Positions 8,733 to 17,659 of a DNA stretch of 64,000 bases are shown here, piece by piece. The first letter of the stretch is position 1, and every line of letters begins with the position of its first letter. Made by a program: the position numbers and the translations under genes. Origin of the DNA: a bacterium (GTDB taxonomy: Bacteria > Bacillota > Clostridia > Lachnospirales > Lachnospiraceae). The DNA lies in the NCBI GenBank assembly GCA_023664305.1, contig JAMPFT010000019.1, positions 1 through 64,000 on the forward strand, written 5' to 3'. The notes under the pieces were generated by a model that had not been told where the DNA came from, did no database searches, and worked only from the letters and a program-made list of their open reading frames with translations.

Positions 8733-9965
8733 ATGGAACATTATATTACAGAAATCAACATTGAAAAGCTAAGACATTTATCCAATATAACTATCTCTTT
8801 AAATCCGGAGCAAAGACAACATTTGATCATTACCGGTAAAAACGGATCAGGAAAGACCTCTTTGCTCATAGCGTTGAAAAAGTATTTGCAGGCAATAAAT
8901 AATGAGGACTTTGAATTTTTAATGGGGAAACTTATTCCTAAGTTTCAGGAGATAAATGAGGAATTAAACAGGGCTGAGACAGAAGTCGAGAAACACGAAA
9001 TAGAGAAAAAAAACAAGACTATCTTACAACAAATAAATCAATATGCAGACGGAGTAAAGGTATTCTTTCATGACAGCAAACAGATAGAGTCTTTATATAT
9101 TCAGGGAAAATTTATTACAGCCTATTTCCCGGCGAACAGAAAGACTCAGATTGTCCGTGCCCAAGGAGTCGAAGATATCAGGTTAAACGATGTCTATGAG
9201 GTCAGCTATGGGCCGGGAAACCTTCTTCACAAATACATGGTACATTTGAAAACACAGCAGGCATACGCAAGAAATGAAGGGGATATGACCACCGTAAACA
9301 GAATCCAGGGATGGTTTGATCGGTTTGTAGGAGCCTTGCGGATTTTACTGGATAACGATACGATTGCACTGGAATATGACTACAAAGAGTATGATTTTAA
9401 GATATATGAATCCGGCAGAATCCCTTTTGGTCTTGAGACGCTTTCAGACGGGTATTCTTCCGTCATTCAGATTGTATCGGATTTGATTTTAAGAATGGAT
9501 AAAAACTGGCTTTTAGGGGATAGCATCAGTCAATATGACATAGAGGGGATTGTCTTAATTGATGAGATCGAAACGCATCTTCATATTGGTCTGCAAAAGA
9601 AGATTCTGCCGTTTTTAACAGAGTTTTTCCCCAGGCTGCAGTTTGTCGTTACGACGCACTCACCTTATATTTTAAACTCTCTTGCGAATGCCAAAGTATA
9701 TGATCTGGAAAATTGTGTAGAGTTAGAAGATTTATCCGCATATTCCTCGGAAGACCTTGCGGAAGGATATTTCGGCGCAGATGAGTATTCGGATATCGTA
9801 AAAGAAAAAGTCAATAAATACAAATACTTAAAAGAAAAGCAGGATTTAATAGAGGAAGAGCGCGCAGAGAGAGCGAGGCTTCGGTGTGAGTTTCGGCATA
9901 CTTCCAAAGGCTTACCACCGGAAATAGCCGGGATTCTTGATGAAATAGAAGGAAGTGGTTTATGA
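8733..9965 (+). CDS. ptuA: Septu-type AAA ATPase (PtuA-like)
   Basis: A 410-residue SMC/ABC-like ATPase with Walker A GKNGSGKTS (35-43), Walker B LIDE (Asp277, Glu278) followed by ETHLH, and the switch histidine in TTHSPYIL (His309). A charged, helical middle part (about 70-115) fits a short coiled coil. In Septu anti-phage systems, PtuA forms a complex with the HNH nuclease PtuB. The next gene is exactly such a nuclease, and its ATG overlaps this stop as ATGA. AT-rich codon use contrasts with the neighbours and supports acquisition. A clear AAGGAGAAAG ribosome site precedes the start. The Septu assignment rests on the gene pair; other AAA ATPase-HNH pairs exist. Confidence 0.83.
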   Translation: MEHYITEINIEKLRHLSNITISLNPEQRQHLIITGKNGSGKTSLLIALKKYLQAINNEDFEFLMGKLIPKFQEINEELNRAETEVEKHEIEKKNKTILQQINQYADGVKVFFHDSKQIESLYIQGKFITAYFPANRKTQIVRAQGVEDIRLNDVYEVSYGPGNLLHKYMVHLKTQQAYARNEGDMTTVNRIQGWFDRFVGALRILLDNDTIALEYDYKEYDFKIYESGRIPFGLETLSDGYSSVIQIVSDLILRMDKNWLLGDSISQYDIEGIVLIDEIETHLHIGLQKKILPFLTEFFPRLQFVVTTHSPYILNSLANAKVYDLENCVELEDLSAYSSEDLAEGYFGADEYSDIVKEKVNKYKYLKEKQDLIEEERAERARLRCEFRHTSKGLPPEIAGILDEIEGSGL

Positions 9966-10637
9966 TAAAGGTGGAACGAAAGATAACAGATAAATCCAGG
10001 AAAGCGATAGACTCATTAAAAGCCGCAAAATTAAAAAAAAGGGTCTTATAATACCCCGGAAGTAAATGCGGCATTAAATGAAATGTTTTACGGAAAATGT
10101 TACATTTGTGAAAATAAAGAGGGTATTTCTTATCAAATTGAGCATTTGATTCCACATCGCGGTAATGCGGATTTAAAGTACGATTGGAATAATCTCTTTT
10201 TGGCGTACGCGCATTGCAATAACATAAAGAGTGATAGGTTTGATCCTATTCTTGATTGTACAAAGGAGAATGTGGAGAAATTGATTGCCTTTCGTAAAGT
10301 GGGATACTTTGGGACAGAGGAGAAGCTGGTTTTTGATATGCTGGATTCCGGAACAGAAACACAGAATACGGTGAAATTGTTACGGGAAGTTTATTATGGT
10401 TCTACGCCGCAGAAAATGATGGAGGCTAAAATGCCGAGACGATCTTTGAGAAAAGAGCTTTCTGCATTTAAGGAATATGTCCGTGAATATGAAGAGGCGG
10501 AAGAGGAAGAAAAGGAGGATTTGAAATGTCTCTTGCAGCGGGAATTAAGAGATAGTTCGCCTTTTGTAGCATTTAAAAGATGGCTGATTCGGGACAATAA
10601 AGAAGCCTATTCAGAATTGTTGGAGTATCTAAATTAA
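9962..10637 (+). pseudogene. ptuB: PtuB-like HNH endonuclease, frameshifted at an A8 tract
   Basis: The ATG at 9962 overlaps the ptuA stop and opens a frame beginning MIKVERK, but it stops at 10049-10051. The nuclease body lies in the +1 frame: YNTPEVN-type N-terminus, CYICE zinc cysteines, EHLIPHRGN (HNH His) and a W-NNLFLAYAHCN core. Reading 7 instead of 8 adenines at 10033-10040 joins the frames into one PtuB-like protein of about 224 residues (LKKGSYNTPEVN at the join). As written the product is broken. Possible causes are a true mutation, a phase-variable or slippage site, or a homopolymer sequencing error. A restart at ATG 10083 would lose about 40 residues but keep the HNH motif. Confidence 0.85.
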
Positions 10638-10682
10638 GCATAGATATTCCAATTTTGTACAAGCGCGATTATATACATTCCA

Positions 10683-11024
10683 ATGGAGGAGCAAGAGAAA
10701 GTTGCAAAAATATACAAAACAGTTAGTGCAACTCATGACGCGCACTTCTCTTGGCAAGTGAATGTTCCAAAAGCATTTGGTGCGGCAGCTCAGGACGGGT
10801 ATATAGAAGCACAGGAGTCGTATCAGAGCTTATTTGAGGATACGGCGAAATATCATGCGATTATGAGCGCGCTGGCAGAGGTGATATATCGGGAGATGAG
10901 GAAGAAAGGATATAAGTCTTCGGAGAAAGCGGTAACCTATATGTATGATGAGCCGCAAAATATGTCTATGGTGGCGGAACCGATGGCAGCCTACGGAACC
11001 GAAGATATTGGGAAATACAAGTAA
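10683..11024 (+). CDS. Hypothetical protein, possible fragment
   Basis: This frame encodes 113 mostly helical, charged residues with no motif I recognise. A GGAGGAG sequence lies within, rather than before, the first codons, so the start is unsupported. The frame runs open upstream of ATG 10683 without an obvious ribosome site. It sits between ptuB and a strong terminator, so it may be a truncated relic of the acquired segment or a small third gene. Low confidence. Confidence 0.4.
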   Translation: MEEQEKVAKIYKTVSATHDAHFSWQVNVPKAFGAAAQDGYIEAQESYQSLFEDTAKYHAIMSALAEVIYREMRKKGYKSSEKAVTYMYDEPQNMSMVAEPMAAYGTEDIGKYK

Positions 11025-11116
11025 CCTCTGCGTTCCCGGACGATATTTCATGCTGAGCTTGTTTCCCGCAAGGAGCGTGTTGCATTAGAATAAAATAACA
11101 GATTTCTCAAAGCGAT

Positions 11117-11152
11117 AAAAAGGTGTAACTCCACGCGGTGTTACGCCTTTTT
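11117..11152 (+). terminator. Intrinsic terminator after the Septu region
   Basis: GGTGTAAC and GTTACGCC pair with one G-U around a 10-nt loop. The stem is flanked by an A run and a T5 run, so it can work in both directions. It closes the acquired segment. The rest of 11025-11346 holds the promoter at 11258-11286 and otherwise nothing I can name. Confidence 0.8.
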
Positions 11153-11257
11153 CTGTTGAAATATTTCCTGTTAGGCTGCCTTAAAGAACATTCCTATTTT
11201 TGCTTGTTTTATTTCTTATGATTTTCTGAATATTTATTGAATATCAATAAAAATATA

Positions 11258-11286
11258 TTGACATTCGATCATGCAGATGCTATATT
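11258..11286 (+). promoter_or_regulatory. Consensus sigma-A promoter for the DUF2975/HTH operon
   Basis: A perfect TTGACA (11258-11263), a 17-bp spacer and TATATT (11281-11286), in very AT-rich DNA about 60 bp before the DUF2975 gene. Confidence 0.8.
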
Positions 11287-11346
11287 GCACCTGAAAGAAG
11301 AAAAAGGGAGTCCAAAAACGGGGACAGTGGAAAGAGGAGGTTTTTG

Positions 11347-11817
11347 ATGAAAGAGAAAAAAGCAACGGACAGGAAAGCGCCATGGATTATGGGAACGAAA
11401 TATCTGCTGGATTTCATGTTTTTTGCGGGAATATTTGTGACGGCTTCTCTGCCCTGGAGCATCAAATGGATCGGAAAGGCCTTGCCTTATCTGGTTGAAC
11501 AGTACGAAGAGACGGTAATCATTTATTTTGTACTTGGAGTTGCCGCGGAAAAACTGCTGTGGGAGCTGCGGAAAATATTCAGGACGGTTCTGGAAGGAAA
11601 CTGCTTTGTGCAGGAAAATGTGGTAAGTCTGCGGAAGATGGGAAACTGGAGCTTTTTCATTGCGTTGATGGCGGTGGTGAGGAGTATTGTCTATATGACG
11701 GTTGCCATGGCGGTGATTATTCTTGTGTTTGTAATTGCGGGACTGTTCAGCAAGGTGCTCGGTTTTGTGTTTGAACAGGCGGTGGCTTACAAGGAAGAGA
11801 CCGACTGGACGGTTTAG
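11347..11817 (+). CDS. DUF2975 family membrane protein
   Basis: A 156-residue protein with four hydrophobic segments (about 18-38, 55-73, 100-120 and 122-140), typical of DUF2975. The ATG at 11347 follows AGAGGAGG. DUF2975 genes are commonly paired with a short Cro-like regulator, and here one starts 10 bp downstream. The two are probably one operon from the 11258 promoter. No biochemical role is established that I can cite. Confidence 0.8.
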   Translation: MKEKKATDRKAPWIMGTKYLLDFMFFAGIFVTASLPWSIKWIGKALPYLVEQYEETVIIYFVLGVAAEKLLWELRKIFRTVLEGNCFVQENVVSLRKMGNWSFFIALMAVVRSIVYMTVAMAVIILVFVIAGLFSKVLGFVFEQAVAYKEETDWTV

Positions 11818-11826
11818 GAGGGGAGC

Positions 11827-12069
11827 ATGGGGATCATTGTAAATCTGGACGTCATGATGGCAAAGCGGAAGATGAGTCTTACGGATCTTGCGAACAAAGT
11901 GGATATTACGCTTGCCAATCTGTCTATTTTGAAAAATAACAAGGCGCGGGCAGTTCGTTTTTCCACGCTGGAGGCGATCTGCGACGCTCTGGACTGTCAG
12001 CCGGGAGACATTCTGGAGTTTGTCAGAGAAGAGGAGAAAGAGCGGAAGCTCGGAGAAGAGACGGAGTAA
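11827..12069 (+). CDS. Small Cro/CI-type (Xre/YozG-like) HTH regulator
   Basis: An 80-residue DNA-binding protein that is almost all helix-turn-helix: LTDLANKVDIT forms the first helices, NLSILKNNKA the recognition region, and FSTLEAICDALDC-PGDIL the conserved C-terminal part. It follows the DUF2975 gene by 9 bp with a GGAGGGGAG ribosome site, and probably regulates its own operon. Confidence 0.88.
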   Translation: MGIIVNLDVMMAKRKMSLTDLANKVDITLANLSILKNNKARAVRFSTLEAICDALDCQPGDILEFVREEEKERKLGEETE

Positions 12070-12158
12070 TCGGGGCGCGGACGGATGCCGCGGGCAAGGG
12101 CGGAAGAACCGTCATTGAGGCCGCGGACGGATGCAATTTCGGGAAGGAGGAGCGGACA

Positions 12159-14159
12159 ATGTATGAGGCAGGACAAGAGACCTGGGCCAGAGAGCAAAGC
12201 GGTACAGAAGGAGGTGCAGGCGCAGGCAGCGAGACCTGGGCTGAGGAACAAAGCGGCACAGAAGGAGGAACAGGCGCAGACGGCGAGACTTGGTCCAGAG
12301 AACAAAACGGTGCAGAAAGGGGCATAAGTGCAGGCAGCGAGACTTGGGCCAGAGGACAAAGCGGCACAGAAGGAGGCGCAGGCGCAGGCGGCGAGACTTG
12401 GTCCAGAGAACAAAACGGCGCAGAAAGGGGCGTAAGTGCAGGCAGCGAGACCTGGCCCAGAGAGCAAAGCGGCGCAGGAGGAGGTGCAGGCGCGGACGGC
12501 GAGACCTGGGCCAGAGGGCAAAGCGACATGGAAGGCGGGACATTCCACGAGGCCGCTGAGCGGAAAGCAGCACAGGGAGAAGCTTTGGCGGGAGCGGTCC
12601 CGCCGGAAGAAGCTTCCTCACGCGAGGATACGGAGGAAACAAAGCGTATGCGGGAGAATTTCGGCTTCTTTGGGCCGGTTACCCTTTTGTATGCCGCATT
12701 TTACGCCTTTTGCATGTTTCGAAACGGTTCGGGAGTGACCTTCCCTTTTTTCGTCGCAGGCAGCCTTTTGTATTTGTACTTCTCGTTTACAAGGCTGCGG
12801 CTTACCTTAAAAAGAGGAAGTATCTTTTACGCTGTGGCCGTAATGCTGCTGGGCGTCTCCACCTTCTGCACGGATGACGCGAGGATTATTTTTTTCAATA
12901 AGCTGGGCGTGTTTTTGCTGTTGATGAGTCTTCTGCTGCGGCAGTTTTTTGACACATCCGGCTGGGGACTGGGGAAATTTCTGGGCAGTATCTGTCGGTT
13001 GTCGGCCGGCGGTCTTGGGGAATGGAAGCAGCCGTTTTGGGATGTCGGGAAGTTTTGGGAGAAGTGGACCGGAAAGGAAGACCGTCGGCTCTGGGCCGTA
13101 GGGGTCGGCTTTTTGGCCGGAATCCCGCTGGTGCTTGTCGTTCTGGTTCTTTTATCCGGTGCGGACGCTTTTTTCCGGCAGATGACCCGATGCTTTTTGG
13201 ACGCAATCAGCGTCGGCAGCATTTTTGAGGTGCTGTTTCGGATTCTTTTCCTGTTTCTGATTTCCTACGGTCTGTTTTCTTTCCTTTGCAGGCGGCGTAT
13301 TAAGGAAGAGGTGCGGGATCGAAAAAACGGAGAGCCGGTCACGGCGATTACGGTGGCCGTAATGCTGACGGCGGTATATCTGGTGTTCTCCGTGGTGCAG
13401 ATTGCCGGTCTCTTTCTGGGAAAGCTGCAGCTCCCGGCAGGGTACACCTACGCGGCTTATGCCAGGGAAGGATTCTTCCAGCTGCTGGCGGTTAGCTTTT
13501 TGAATCTGGTAATTGTTTTGACGTTTATGAGCTTTTTTAAGGAAAGCAGGGCGCTGAAGGGCGTTCTGACACTGATGTCGTTATGCACGTTCGTGATGAT
13601 TGCTTCCAGCGCCATGCGGATGATCATCTATATTACCTGTTACTATCTCACGTTTCTGCGGCTGTTGGTGCTTTGGAGCCTTGGACTGCTGGCGCTGTTG
13701 TTTGTGGGGGTGATCCTCTCGATTTACCGGAAGAAGTTTCCGTTGTTCCGCTACAGTGTGGCGGTGGTGACGGTATTGTACCTGGGACTTTCCTTTGCCC
13801 ATCCGGATGCGGTTATCGCGAGGGTGAATTTGGCCTATACCGAGGAGAAAAGTTCCCGGAACACGGCGGAGTACGGGCCTTACGACGATTTTGGCTATCT
13901 TGCGGGGCTTTGCGCGGATGCCGCGCCTGTGCTGGTGCCTTACCTGAAGGAGCAGGGATATGATCTGAAGGCTTTTCAGGCAGAGAACGCGATGCAGTAC
14001 AGAAATGAGATGCTGTACACGGAGGATTACCGCGCCGAAAACAGCTTCGGATATTCCTGGATGCGCCGGATGCAGCTGCGCACGGGAAATCCCGGCATAA
14101 GAACCTTTAATGTGTCCCGCTGGCGGATGATGAAACTGATTCGGGATGCGGCTCGATAG
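12159..14159 (+). CDS. DUF4173 membrane protein with a minisatellite-encoded N-terminus
   Basis: This 666-residue protein has three parts. Residues 4-129 are seven near-perfect 18-residue repeats built on ETW-REQ-G. A linker follows (about 130-170). Residues 170-560 hold about ten membrane segments, and a C-terminal soluble part contains the NTAEYGPYDDFGYLAGL motif, matching the DUF4173/DUF4153 style. GGGAAGGAGG precedes ATG 12159. The repeat region is hydrophilic, Gly/Glu-rich and probably cytoplasmic. It has no counterpart I know in the family. It may belong to the DUF2975/HTH operon, since only 89 bp separate them. Confidence 0.78.
   Translation: MYEAGQETWAREQSGTEGGAGAGSETWAEEQSGTEGGTGADGETWSREQNGAERGISAGSETWARGQSGTEGGAGAGGETWSREQNGAERGVSAGSETWPREQSGAGGGAGADGETWARGQSDMEGGTFHEAAERKAAQGEALAGAVPPEEASSREDTEETKRMRENFGFFGPVTLLYAAFYAFCMFRNGSGVTFPFFVAGSLLYLYFSFTRLRLTLKRGSIFYAVAVMLLGVSTFCTDDARIIFFNKLGVFLLLMSLLLRQFFDTSGWGLGKFLGSICRLSAGGLGEWKQPFWDVGKFWEKWTGKEDRRLWAVGVGFLAGIPLVLVVLVLLSGADAFFRQMTRCFLDAISVGSIFEVLFRILFLFLISYGLFSFLCRRRIKEEVRDRKNGEPVTAITVAVMLTAVYLVFSVVQIAGLFLGKLQLPAGYTYAAYAREGFFQLLAVSFLNLVIVLTFMSFFKESRALKGVLTLMSLCTFVMIASSAMRMIIYITCYYLTFLRLLVLWSLGLLALLFVGVILSIYRKKFPLFRYSVAVVTVLYLGLSFAHPDAVIARVNLAYTEEKSSRNTAEYGPYDDFGYLAGLCADAAPVLVPYLKEQGYDLKAFQAENAMQYRNEMLYTEDYRAENSFGYSWMRRMQLRTGNPGIRTFNVSRWRMMKLIRDAAR
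12168..12545 (+). repeat. 54-bp minisatellite, seven units
   Basis: Seven consecutive 54-bp units (378 bp) encode the 18-residue repeats of the DUF4173 protein. Units differ by a few substitutions but keep length and frame, so copy number can change without breaking the gene. Confidence 0.92.
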
Positions 14160-14161
14160 AA

Positions 14162-14190
14162 GCGCAGGTCTTTGCGGTTTTCGCCTGCGC
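14162..14190. terminator. Hairpin between convergent genes
   Basis: GCGCAGG and CCTGCGC form a 7-bp GC stem with a 15-nt loop between the converging DUF4173 and MATE genes. No clear T run follows on either strand, so termination is only suggested. Confidence 0.4.
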
Positions 14191-14231
14191 GTTCTGTGAA
14201 GTCCGATGAGACGGCCGGGCAGCCTGCGCGA

Positions 14232-15599
14232 TCATGAACCGGCGTTTTGCGTTATGCCGCCGGATATCTGCCGGAATGTGGCAAAATAGCTGATGACCAG
14301 GATCACGTCGGCTCCTGCCCAGGCGGCAATCTCCGCAAAAAAGATTCCCGTTTCGCCCATGACAAGGGGAAGGAGCAGGACGGTGGCCGTTCTCATGACA
14401 AATTCGGCGATACCGGACAGCATGGGAAGCAGCGTGTTTCCCATGCCCTGGATGGCGGAGCGCACCACATGTAAAAGATACAGGATAGGGAGGCATACGC
14501 TCATCACGGCAAGGTAGAAATAGGCGATTTGGAGAGTTTGTTCGACCTCCCGGGGCGTGCCGGAGATAAAGCAGCTTAAGATCGGTTTCCCGAACAGGAG
14601 CATGGCTGCGGCGATCACCACGGAGGTGGCGAGGGCTATCCTTAAGGCGGAGCGCATTCCCCGGCGGATGCGGTCATATTTCCCTGCTCCTCTGTTTTGT
14701 CCGACATAGGTGATCATGGAGTAGCCGTAGGAGGTGGCCGCGATCTCCAAAAGCCCGTAAAGCTTATTGGTGGCGGTAAAGCCTGCGATAAAGAGGACGC
14801 CGACGCCGTTGACGACAAACTGCACGATCATGCCGCCGACGGCGATAATACAGTTTTGGAAGGCCATGGGAGAACCCAGCCCCAAAAGCTGGCAGGAAAG
14901 CCGCGCCTCCGGAGAAAAGTCGGAGGAAGCAAATCTCATGATGTCGATCAGGCGGATGTGATACAGGCAGTACAGGCTTGAGATCAGCTGGGCGGCCAGC
15001 GTGGCCGCGGCTGCGCCCGGAATCCCCCAGCGGAACACGAGGACGAAGAGCAAATCCAGCGCAATGTTGGTGAGGGAGGCTATGATCATGGCATACAGGG
15101 GCGTCCGGCCGTCTCCCAGAGACCGCAGAACGCAGGCGAGAAGATTATAAGCCATGACGATGGGAATGCCGAGGAACATAATGCGCAGATACAGCAGGGC
15201 GCTGCCCAGAATTTCCTCCGGAGTCTGCAAAAGAAGCAGCACGGGCCGGGCGATGAGCTGTCCCGTGGCCAGCAGCGCAAAACTCCAGAAAACCGCCAGA
15301 ACAGTGGAATTGCCGATGACCTTCCTCAGACGGTCATATTTTTTTGCGCCAAATTCCTGGGCCATCAGGATGCCGAAGCCCTGCGTGAAGCCCTGGATGA
15401 TCCCGAGCATCATCCAGTTGAGCCAGTCGGAAGCGCCCAGCGCCGCGAGGGCCTTCACCCCTAAGTATTTACCGACCACGGCGGTATCCACCACGGTGTA
15501 GAGCTGCTGGAACACATTGCCTGCCATCAGCGGCAGGGCGAAGGTCACGATCAGTTTCGAGGGGTTTCCCTCGGTCATATTTTTTACATGAGCTGCCAT
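14232..15599 (-). CDS. MATE family efflux transporter
   Basis: A 455-residue, 12-TM protein with the MATE N-terminal pattern EGNPSKLIVTFALPLMAGNV, the mid-protein repeat and GQNRGAGKYDRIRRG between the halves. Cation-driven export of drugs or metabolites is the family role; the substrate is unknown. AAGAGGATTGATT precedes the start on the minus strand. It is one of three MATE genes in the window and the only one on this strand. Its promoter region is shared with the divergent ABC-class ATPase. Confidence 0.92.
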   Translation of the reverse strand: MAAHVKNMTEGNPSKLIVTFALPLMAGNVFQQLYTVVDTAVVGKYLGVKALAALGASDWLNWMMLGIIQGFTQGFGILMAQEFGAKKYDRLRKVIGNSTVLAVFWSFALLATGQLIARPVLLLLQTPEEILGSALLYLRIMFLGIPIVMAYNLLACVLRSLGDGRTPLYAMIIASLTNIALDLLFVLVFRWGIPGAAAATLAAQLISSLYCLYHIRLIDIMRFASSDFSPEARLSCQLLGLGSPMAFQNCIIAVGGMIVQFVVNGVGVLFIAGFTATNKLYGLLEIAATSYGYSMITYVGQNRGAGKYDRIRRGMRSALRIALATSVVIAAAMLLFGKPILSCFISGTPREVEQTLQIAYFYLAVMSVCLPILYLLHVVRSAIQGMGNTLLPMLSGIAEFVMRTATVLLLPLVMGETGIFFAEIAAWAGADVILVISYFATFRQISGGITQNAGS

Positions 15600-15675
15600 A
15601 GAATCAATCCTCTTTTCAGTTCATCATAGCACAGCGCGGGAAAAAAGAACAGAGAAAACTCCGGCAAGCAAATGA

Positions 15676-15704
15676 TTGACTTGTATTTGACCTATCAGTA
15701 TAAT
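15676..15704 (+). promoter_or_regulatory. Sigma-A promoter for the ABC-class ATPase gene
   Basis: TTGACT (15676-15681), a 17-bp spacer and TATAAT (15699-15704), about 120 bp before the chosen start. Confidence 0.75.
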
Positions 15705-15824
15705 AATGTGTGGAGAATTACCGGGCAGGCATTCTTCCGGAAGCTGACGGATTTTACGGAGCGTCAGACTTCGCGGGAGCGGTTCGCGCCTGCCGCGCGG
15801 CATGACAGAAAGGGGAAGACAACG

Positions 15825-17564
15825 ATGAAAACAGCGGCAGAGCTGCAGACTTTGCTCCGGCAGATAGACCACAAGGGCTATCCTGCCTATAAAGATACAA
15901 AAGGGAAATATCAGTTTCAGCAGTATGTGCTTTCGATCGACCATGTGCAGGGGGATCCTTTTGCCGCGCCGTCCAAGGTGAGTATTCATGTGCCGGGAAA
16001 GGTGGCGGGTTTTGATAAGGGATGCTTCGAGAGCGGCGTCAGAAAAATTGCGTTTCAGGATTATCTGCTGCGGCGCATGGCGGCAAAGATAAAGGAATAT
16101 TCTTTTAAGGCAAAGGGCTCCGGGAAGAGCGGTCTTTTGGGAATCAGCCAGCCGGGGCAGGAGATTCTGGAGCGGAGCGCCTGCACCGTCAATACGGCCA
16201 CGGGAGACATTTCGGTTCGAATGGAGATCGGTTTTCCGGCCAACGGCCGCACGATTAACGCGGGGGAGCTCGGCAAGATTCTGTTTGATTTTCTGCCGGT
16301 CTGCGTGCGTCAGACGCTGCTTGCGGCGTCCTGCCCGGCAGCAGAGCTGCAGAAGGTCCTGTTTTTGGCGGACGACCAGCAGTATATCCGGGAGGAATTA
16401 AAAAAGCGCGGTCTGGCGGCGTTTGTGGCAAACGGGGCCATCCTTCCCAGAAAGTCGGGAATTTCGCCGCTGCCCATGAAGGAGGCGGTGGCCTTTGAGA
16501 CGCCTGAGTCCATGGCGGTGACCCTCCGGCTGCCTCATCGCGGAGAGCTTACCGGCATGGGGATACAAAGGGGTGTGACGCTGATCGTGGGCGGCGGTTA
16601 TCACGGGAAATCTACCCTGCTGGAAGCGTTGGAGCTGGGAATCTACAATCATATCGCCGGGGACGGCAGAGAGTATGTGATTACCGACGATTCCGCGGTG
16701 AAGCTGCGGGCGGAGGACGGCAGAAGCATCCAGAAGACCGATATTTCCATGTTTATCCGCAATCTCCCCAACGGCAGGGATACGAACGCGTTCTTTACCG
16801 AGGACGCCAGCGGCAGCACCTCTCAGGCGGCGAACACGGTGGAAGCCATGGAGGCGGGAGCAGGGGTGTTTTTGATCGACGAGGATACCAGCGCCACGAA
16901 CTTTATGATCCGCGACGAGCTGATGCAGCGGGTGGTCAGCCGCGATGTGGAGCCGATCATTCCCTTCATTGACAGAGTGCGGGAGCTGTACGAAGAATAC
17001 GGTATCTCTACGATTCTGGTGGCGGGAAGCTGCGGCTCTTATTTCCACAAAGCGGACTGTATCCTGCAGATGAACCGTTATCGTCCGATGGAGATCACGG
17101 CGCTTGCCAAAAAGGAGGCGGAGAACTTTCCCTATACGCTGGGGGATGCGGCGAAGTCTCAGAAACCGGATTTCAAGCGGATCGTGAAGCGGGATACGGC
17201 GTTTGCGGGCGACGACCGCATCAAGATGCGCACGGACGGGACGGACGGCTTTTCCATCAACCGCGAGGAGGTGGATCTGCGCTATGTGGAGCAGCTGGTG
17301 GATCACGAACAGCTCACGGCTCTGTCCTATATGATAAAATATATGAAGCTTCAGAGCTTCGACGGAAAGAAAACGGTGTCGGAGGCGGTGGAAGCGCTTT
17401 ATGACAGGATTCGGGAAAAAGGCTTTGCCGCGTTCTGCGGCGGCCGGTCTGCGGAGGGAAGCGCATTTGACGGCGGGGCGACGCCCGGAAATCTTGCCAT
17501 GCCCCGCAGGCAGGAGCTGTTTGCCGCCCTGAACCGGTGCAGGAAGCTGATTTCCATCCTGTAA
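15825..17564 (+). CDS. ABC-class P-loop ATPase (COG3044-like), soluble
   Basis: The start is put at ATG 15825 behind AAAGGGGAAG; the frame stays open upstream but has no ribosome site there. The 579-residue product has Walker A GGGYHGKS (256-263), a Walker B-like FLIDEDTSATNFM and VAGSCGSYF. This is the layout of the predicted ABC-class ATPases that lack transporter partners. The odd Walker A (Tyr-His in place of Ser/Gly) is usual in that family. No membrane segment is seen. The cellular role is unknown; RNA- or ribosome-linked work is possible but not shown here. Confidence 0.82.
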   Translation: MKTAAELQTLLRQIDHKGYPAYKDTKGKYQFQQYVLSIDHVQGDPFAAPSKVSIHVPGKVAGFDKGCFESGVRKIAFQDYLLRRMAAKIKEYSFKAKGSGKSGLLGISQPGQEILERSACTVNTATGDISVRMEIGFPANGRTINAGELGKILFDFLPVCVRQTLLAASCPAAELQKVLFLADDQQYIREELKKRGLAAFVANGAILPRKSGISPLPMKEAVAFETPESMAVTLRLPHRGELTGMGIQRGVTLIVGGGYHGKSTLLEALELGIYNHIAGDGREYVITDDSAVKLRAEDGRSIQKTDISMFIRNLPNGRDTNAFFTEDASGSTSQAANTVEAMEAGAGVFLIDEDTSATNFMIRDELMQRVVSRDVEPIIPFIDRVRELYEEYGISTILVAGSCGSYFHKADCILQMNRYRPMEITALAKKEAENFPYTLGDAAKSQKPDFKRIVKRDTAFAGDDRIKMRTDGTDGFSINREEVDLRYVEQLVDHEQLTALSYMIKYMKLQSFDGKKTVSEAVEALYDRIREKGFAAFCGGRSAEGSAFDGGATPGNLAMPRRQELFAALNRCRKLISIL

Positions 17565-17659
17565 GTCCGGATGATCGGGAAGGACGGATATGCAGCGCTG
17601 CGAGCCCGATTGAAAGAAGAATTTAACAGGCGCGCCGTAGCGCGCAAAGGAGTGCAGGA

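Noticed and set aside
10683-11024. Type I restriction subunit fragment
   Set aside because: I had a vague impression of similarity to HsdR C-termini but could see no motif, so no such call is made.
11997-12642. Minus-strand Cys/Ala/Ser-rich and Arg/Leu-rich frames over the 54-bp minisatellite
   Set aside because: Shadow frames of the DUF4173 repeat; no start signal.
16398-17306. Minus-strand frame of 302 codons
   Set aside because: Antisense to the ABC-class ATPase with no family features.
15825-17564. ABC transporter subunit
   Set aside because: The Walker A and whole-protein layout fit the ABC-class soluble ATPases; there is no signature LSGGQ and no permease partner.
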